Shown piece by piece: positions 21,091-22,559 of a DNA stretch of 22,559 nt. The stretch is taken from the NCBI GenBank assembly GCA_964396845.1, contig CAYNGH010000040.1, positions 1 to 22,559 of the forward strand, in the 5' to 3' direction. Numbering within the stretch: position 1 is the first letter of the stretch; each line of letters opens with the position of its first letter. Source of the DNA: CAYNGH01 sp964396845 (GTDB lineage Bacteria; Vulcanimicrobiota; JAJTBE01; CAYNGH01). The notes beneath the pieces are model-generated. The model saw only the letters and a list, made by a program, of their open reading frames with translations, was not told the DNA's origin and searched no databases. The position numbers and the translations under genes are program-made.

Positions 21091-22559
21091 ATGCCAAGTT
21101 TCATCATAGGAACCGCAGGTCATGTTGACCACGGAAAAACTACTCTCATAAAGGCCCTCACAGGGATTGACGGGGATCGTCTTCCCCAGGAGAAGGATCG
21201 GGGGCTGACCATCGATCTGGGGTTTGCCCATATCATGCTCCCCTCGGGCATTATCTGCGGGATTGTGGATGTGCCCGGCCATGAGAAATATTTAAAGAAC
21301 ATGCTGGCGGGAGTGGGGGGATATGATTTTGCTCTCCTGGTGATTGATGTGAATGAAGGGGTAAAAGAACAGACGGTGGAGCACCTGGAGATCATGGAGC
21401 TTCTGGGGATCAGGGGCGGACTGGCAGTCATCACCAAGATTGACGGGGTAGAGGAAGACCGGGTCCGGGAAGTCAATGATGAAGTCCGGGAGTTTCTCCG
21501 GGGGACATTCATGGAAGAGGCCAGTATTCTGCCAGTGAGCGCAACCCTGGGTACCGGCCTCGAGGATCTGATTCGGGCTGTGGACCGGGACATATCCCGG
21601 CTGACCCCCAGAGATACTGAAGCGCCCCTGCGGATTCCTGTTGACCGGGTATTTTCCCGCCCCGGCTTTGGCACTGTCATCACCGGCACTGTTTATCAGG
21701 GAACTGTCCGGAGTGACAGGAACGTCATGGTCATGCCCAGTGTTGGAAAGGCCCGGGTCCGGCAGATTCAGGTTCATAACCGGGATCAGAAGGAAGCCTT
21801 TGCCGGTCAGAGGGTAGCCCTGAATCTTGCCCGCATCGACTGGGACAAACTCTCCCGGGGCCAGCAGGTGGTGGATCCGGGGATTTTCAAGCCCACCCAG
21901 TCCATGGATGCGGTAGTGAAGGTTCTTGAGAGTTCTCCCCATCCTCTGAAGAACCGGGATGAGGTGCGGTTTTACCTTGGTACCGGGGAGTATTTTGCCC
22001 GGGTTGTTCTTCTGGATTGCGAACAGGTGGAGCCGGGGGGCCGGGGATATGCCCGGATAAACCTGGACAGCTTCACCCTGGCACTTTCCCGGGATCGCTT
22101 TATAATGCGGGGGCCGTCATCCCTTTATACCCTGGGGGGAGGGATGGTGCTGGATCCGCATCCCATATATCACCGGCGTTTTGACCGGCAGGCCATTGAG
22201 CTGATGAAACTGTGGGAGATGGAGGACCCGGTTCCCCTGGCAAGGCATGTCCTCTCGTCCCAGCCTTACCGGGTGTTTGAAACCGAACTGCTGGCAGGGG
22301 CTGCAGCAATGCCTGTGCGGGATGCGGCCCGGATTGCCGGAATAATGGAGCGACAGGGACTGCTTCACTTTATTTCCCCGGGACGTTTTGTGTTGAAAGA
22401 AATTATGGACAGCCTCAGGGAAAAGGTTCTGGGGTTTCTTTCGATTTATGAACAGCACAATCCCCGTTCCACCGGGGTTCGGCCTCAGGATATCCGGATG
22501 AACCTGCCCCAGGTGGAGGATCGCCTTTTCCGGGAGATTCTCATCAACCTCAAGGGGGA
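21091..22559 (+). CDS. selB: Selenocysteine-specific elongation factor SelB (3' end cut by window)
   Basis: GTPase that brings selenocysteinyl-tRNA to the ribosome at UGA codons marked by SECIS. About 490 codons are present of a usual length above 600, so the C-terminal winged-helix domains that bind SECIS are only partly included. GTPase motifs are clear: G1 GHVDHGKTT (10-18), G2 region DRGLTIDLGF, G3 DVPGHEKY, G4 TKID. After them come EF-Tu-like domains 2-4 (RIPVDRVFSRPGFGTVITGT, and RGQQVVDPG). The ATG at 21091 follows the selA stop with no gap and uses AAAAGG as ribosome binding site, so translation is coupled to selA. The frame stays open to the last base. Confidence 0.97.
   Translation, partial: MPSFIIGTAGHVDHGKTTLIKALTGIDGDRLPQEKDRGLTIDLGFAHIMLPSGIICGIVDVPGHEKYLKNMLAGVGGYDFALLVIDVNEGVKEQTVEHLEIMELLGIRGGLAVITKIDGVEEDRVREVNDEVREFLRGTFMEEASILPVSATLGTGLEDLIRAVDRDISRLTPRDTEAPLRIPVDRVFSRPGFGTVITGTVYQGTVRSDRNVMVMPSVGKARVRQIQVHNRDQKEAFAGQRVALNLARIDWDKLSRGQQVVDPGIFKPTQSMDAVVKVLESSPHPLKNRDEVRFYLGTGEYFARVVLLDCEQVEPGGRGYARINLDSFTLALSRDRFIMRGPSSLYTLGGGMVLDPHPIYHRRFDRQAIELMKLWEMEDPVPLARHVLSSQPYRVFETELLAGAAAMPVRDAARIAGIMERQGLLHFISPGRFVLKEIMDSLREKVLGFLSIYEQHNPRSTGVRPQDIRMNLPQVEDRLFREILINLKG

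Overview
The window looks like chromosomal DNA from a free-living, probably anaerobic bacterium of moderate-to-high G+C with compact operons. It has a gap-pgk-tpiA glycolytic cluster, a complete start of a selenocysteine operon (selD-selA-selB, with SelD itself read through a UGA), a lipoprotein with a canonical lipobox, AGGAG-type ribosome binding sites and sigma70-like promoters. The ankyrin-rich, low-complexity and orphan genes in the middle suggest a poorly sampled lineage. I cannot place it more precisely from sequence alone.

Layout. Positions 1-2655 (+): 3' part of gap, then pgk and tpiA, closed by a strong bidirectional terminator. Positions 2680-5115 (-): two tandem paralogous genes for lysine/glutamate-rich, methionine/glycine/glutamine-rich proteins, each with its own promoter and a shared upstream element. 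Positions 5186-13420 (-): a run of five genes. In transcription order these are a GNAT acetyltransferase, a 900-residue orphan with two zinc-ribbon-like cysteine clusters (ATGA overlap), a small ankyrin lipoprotein, a 1231-residue ankyrin protein ending in a phosphatase-like domain without its catalytic cysteine, and a stand-alone receiver-domain protein. Positions 13543-15660 (+): a two-gene unit of an unknown protein with an NDGMHR motif (possibly ParB-like) and a thymidylate-synthase-like enzyme with an MtrA/DUF4346-like N-terminal domain. Positions 15680-16901 (+): two small genes of unknown function, each with its own promoter and terminator. Positions 17085-18532 (+): a small ankyrin protein followed 3 bp later by an ADP-ribosylglycohydrolase. 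Positions 18634-22559 (+): selD, selA and the first three quarters of selB.

The most interesting signal is regulatory. The two low-complexity paralogs and the unrelated gene at 15832 share a GTTWACA box at exactly the same distance (33 nt) from an extended -10 promoter, plus a second TTTAACAAA-centred element further upstream. This suggests one regulator controls all three. Other points worth a second look are the cysteine-less phosphatase domain on 26 ankyrin units, the thymidylate-synthase pair, the ankyrin/ADP-ribosylglycohydrolase pair and the 900-residue orphan.
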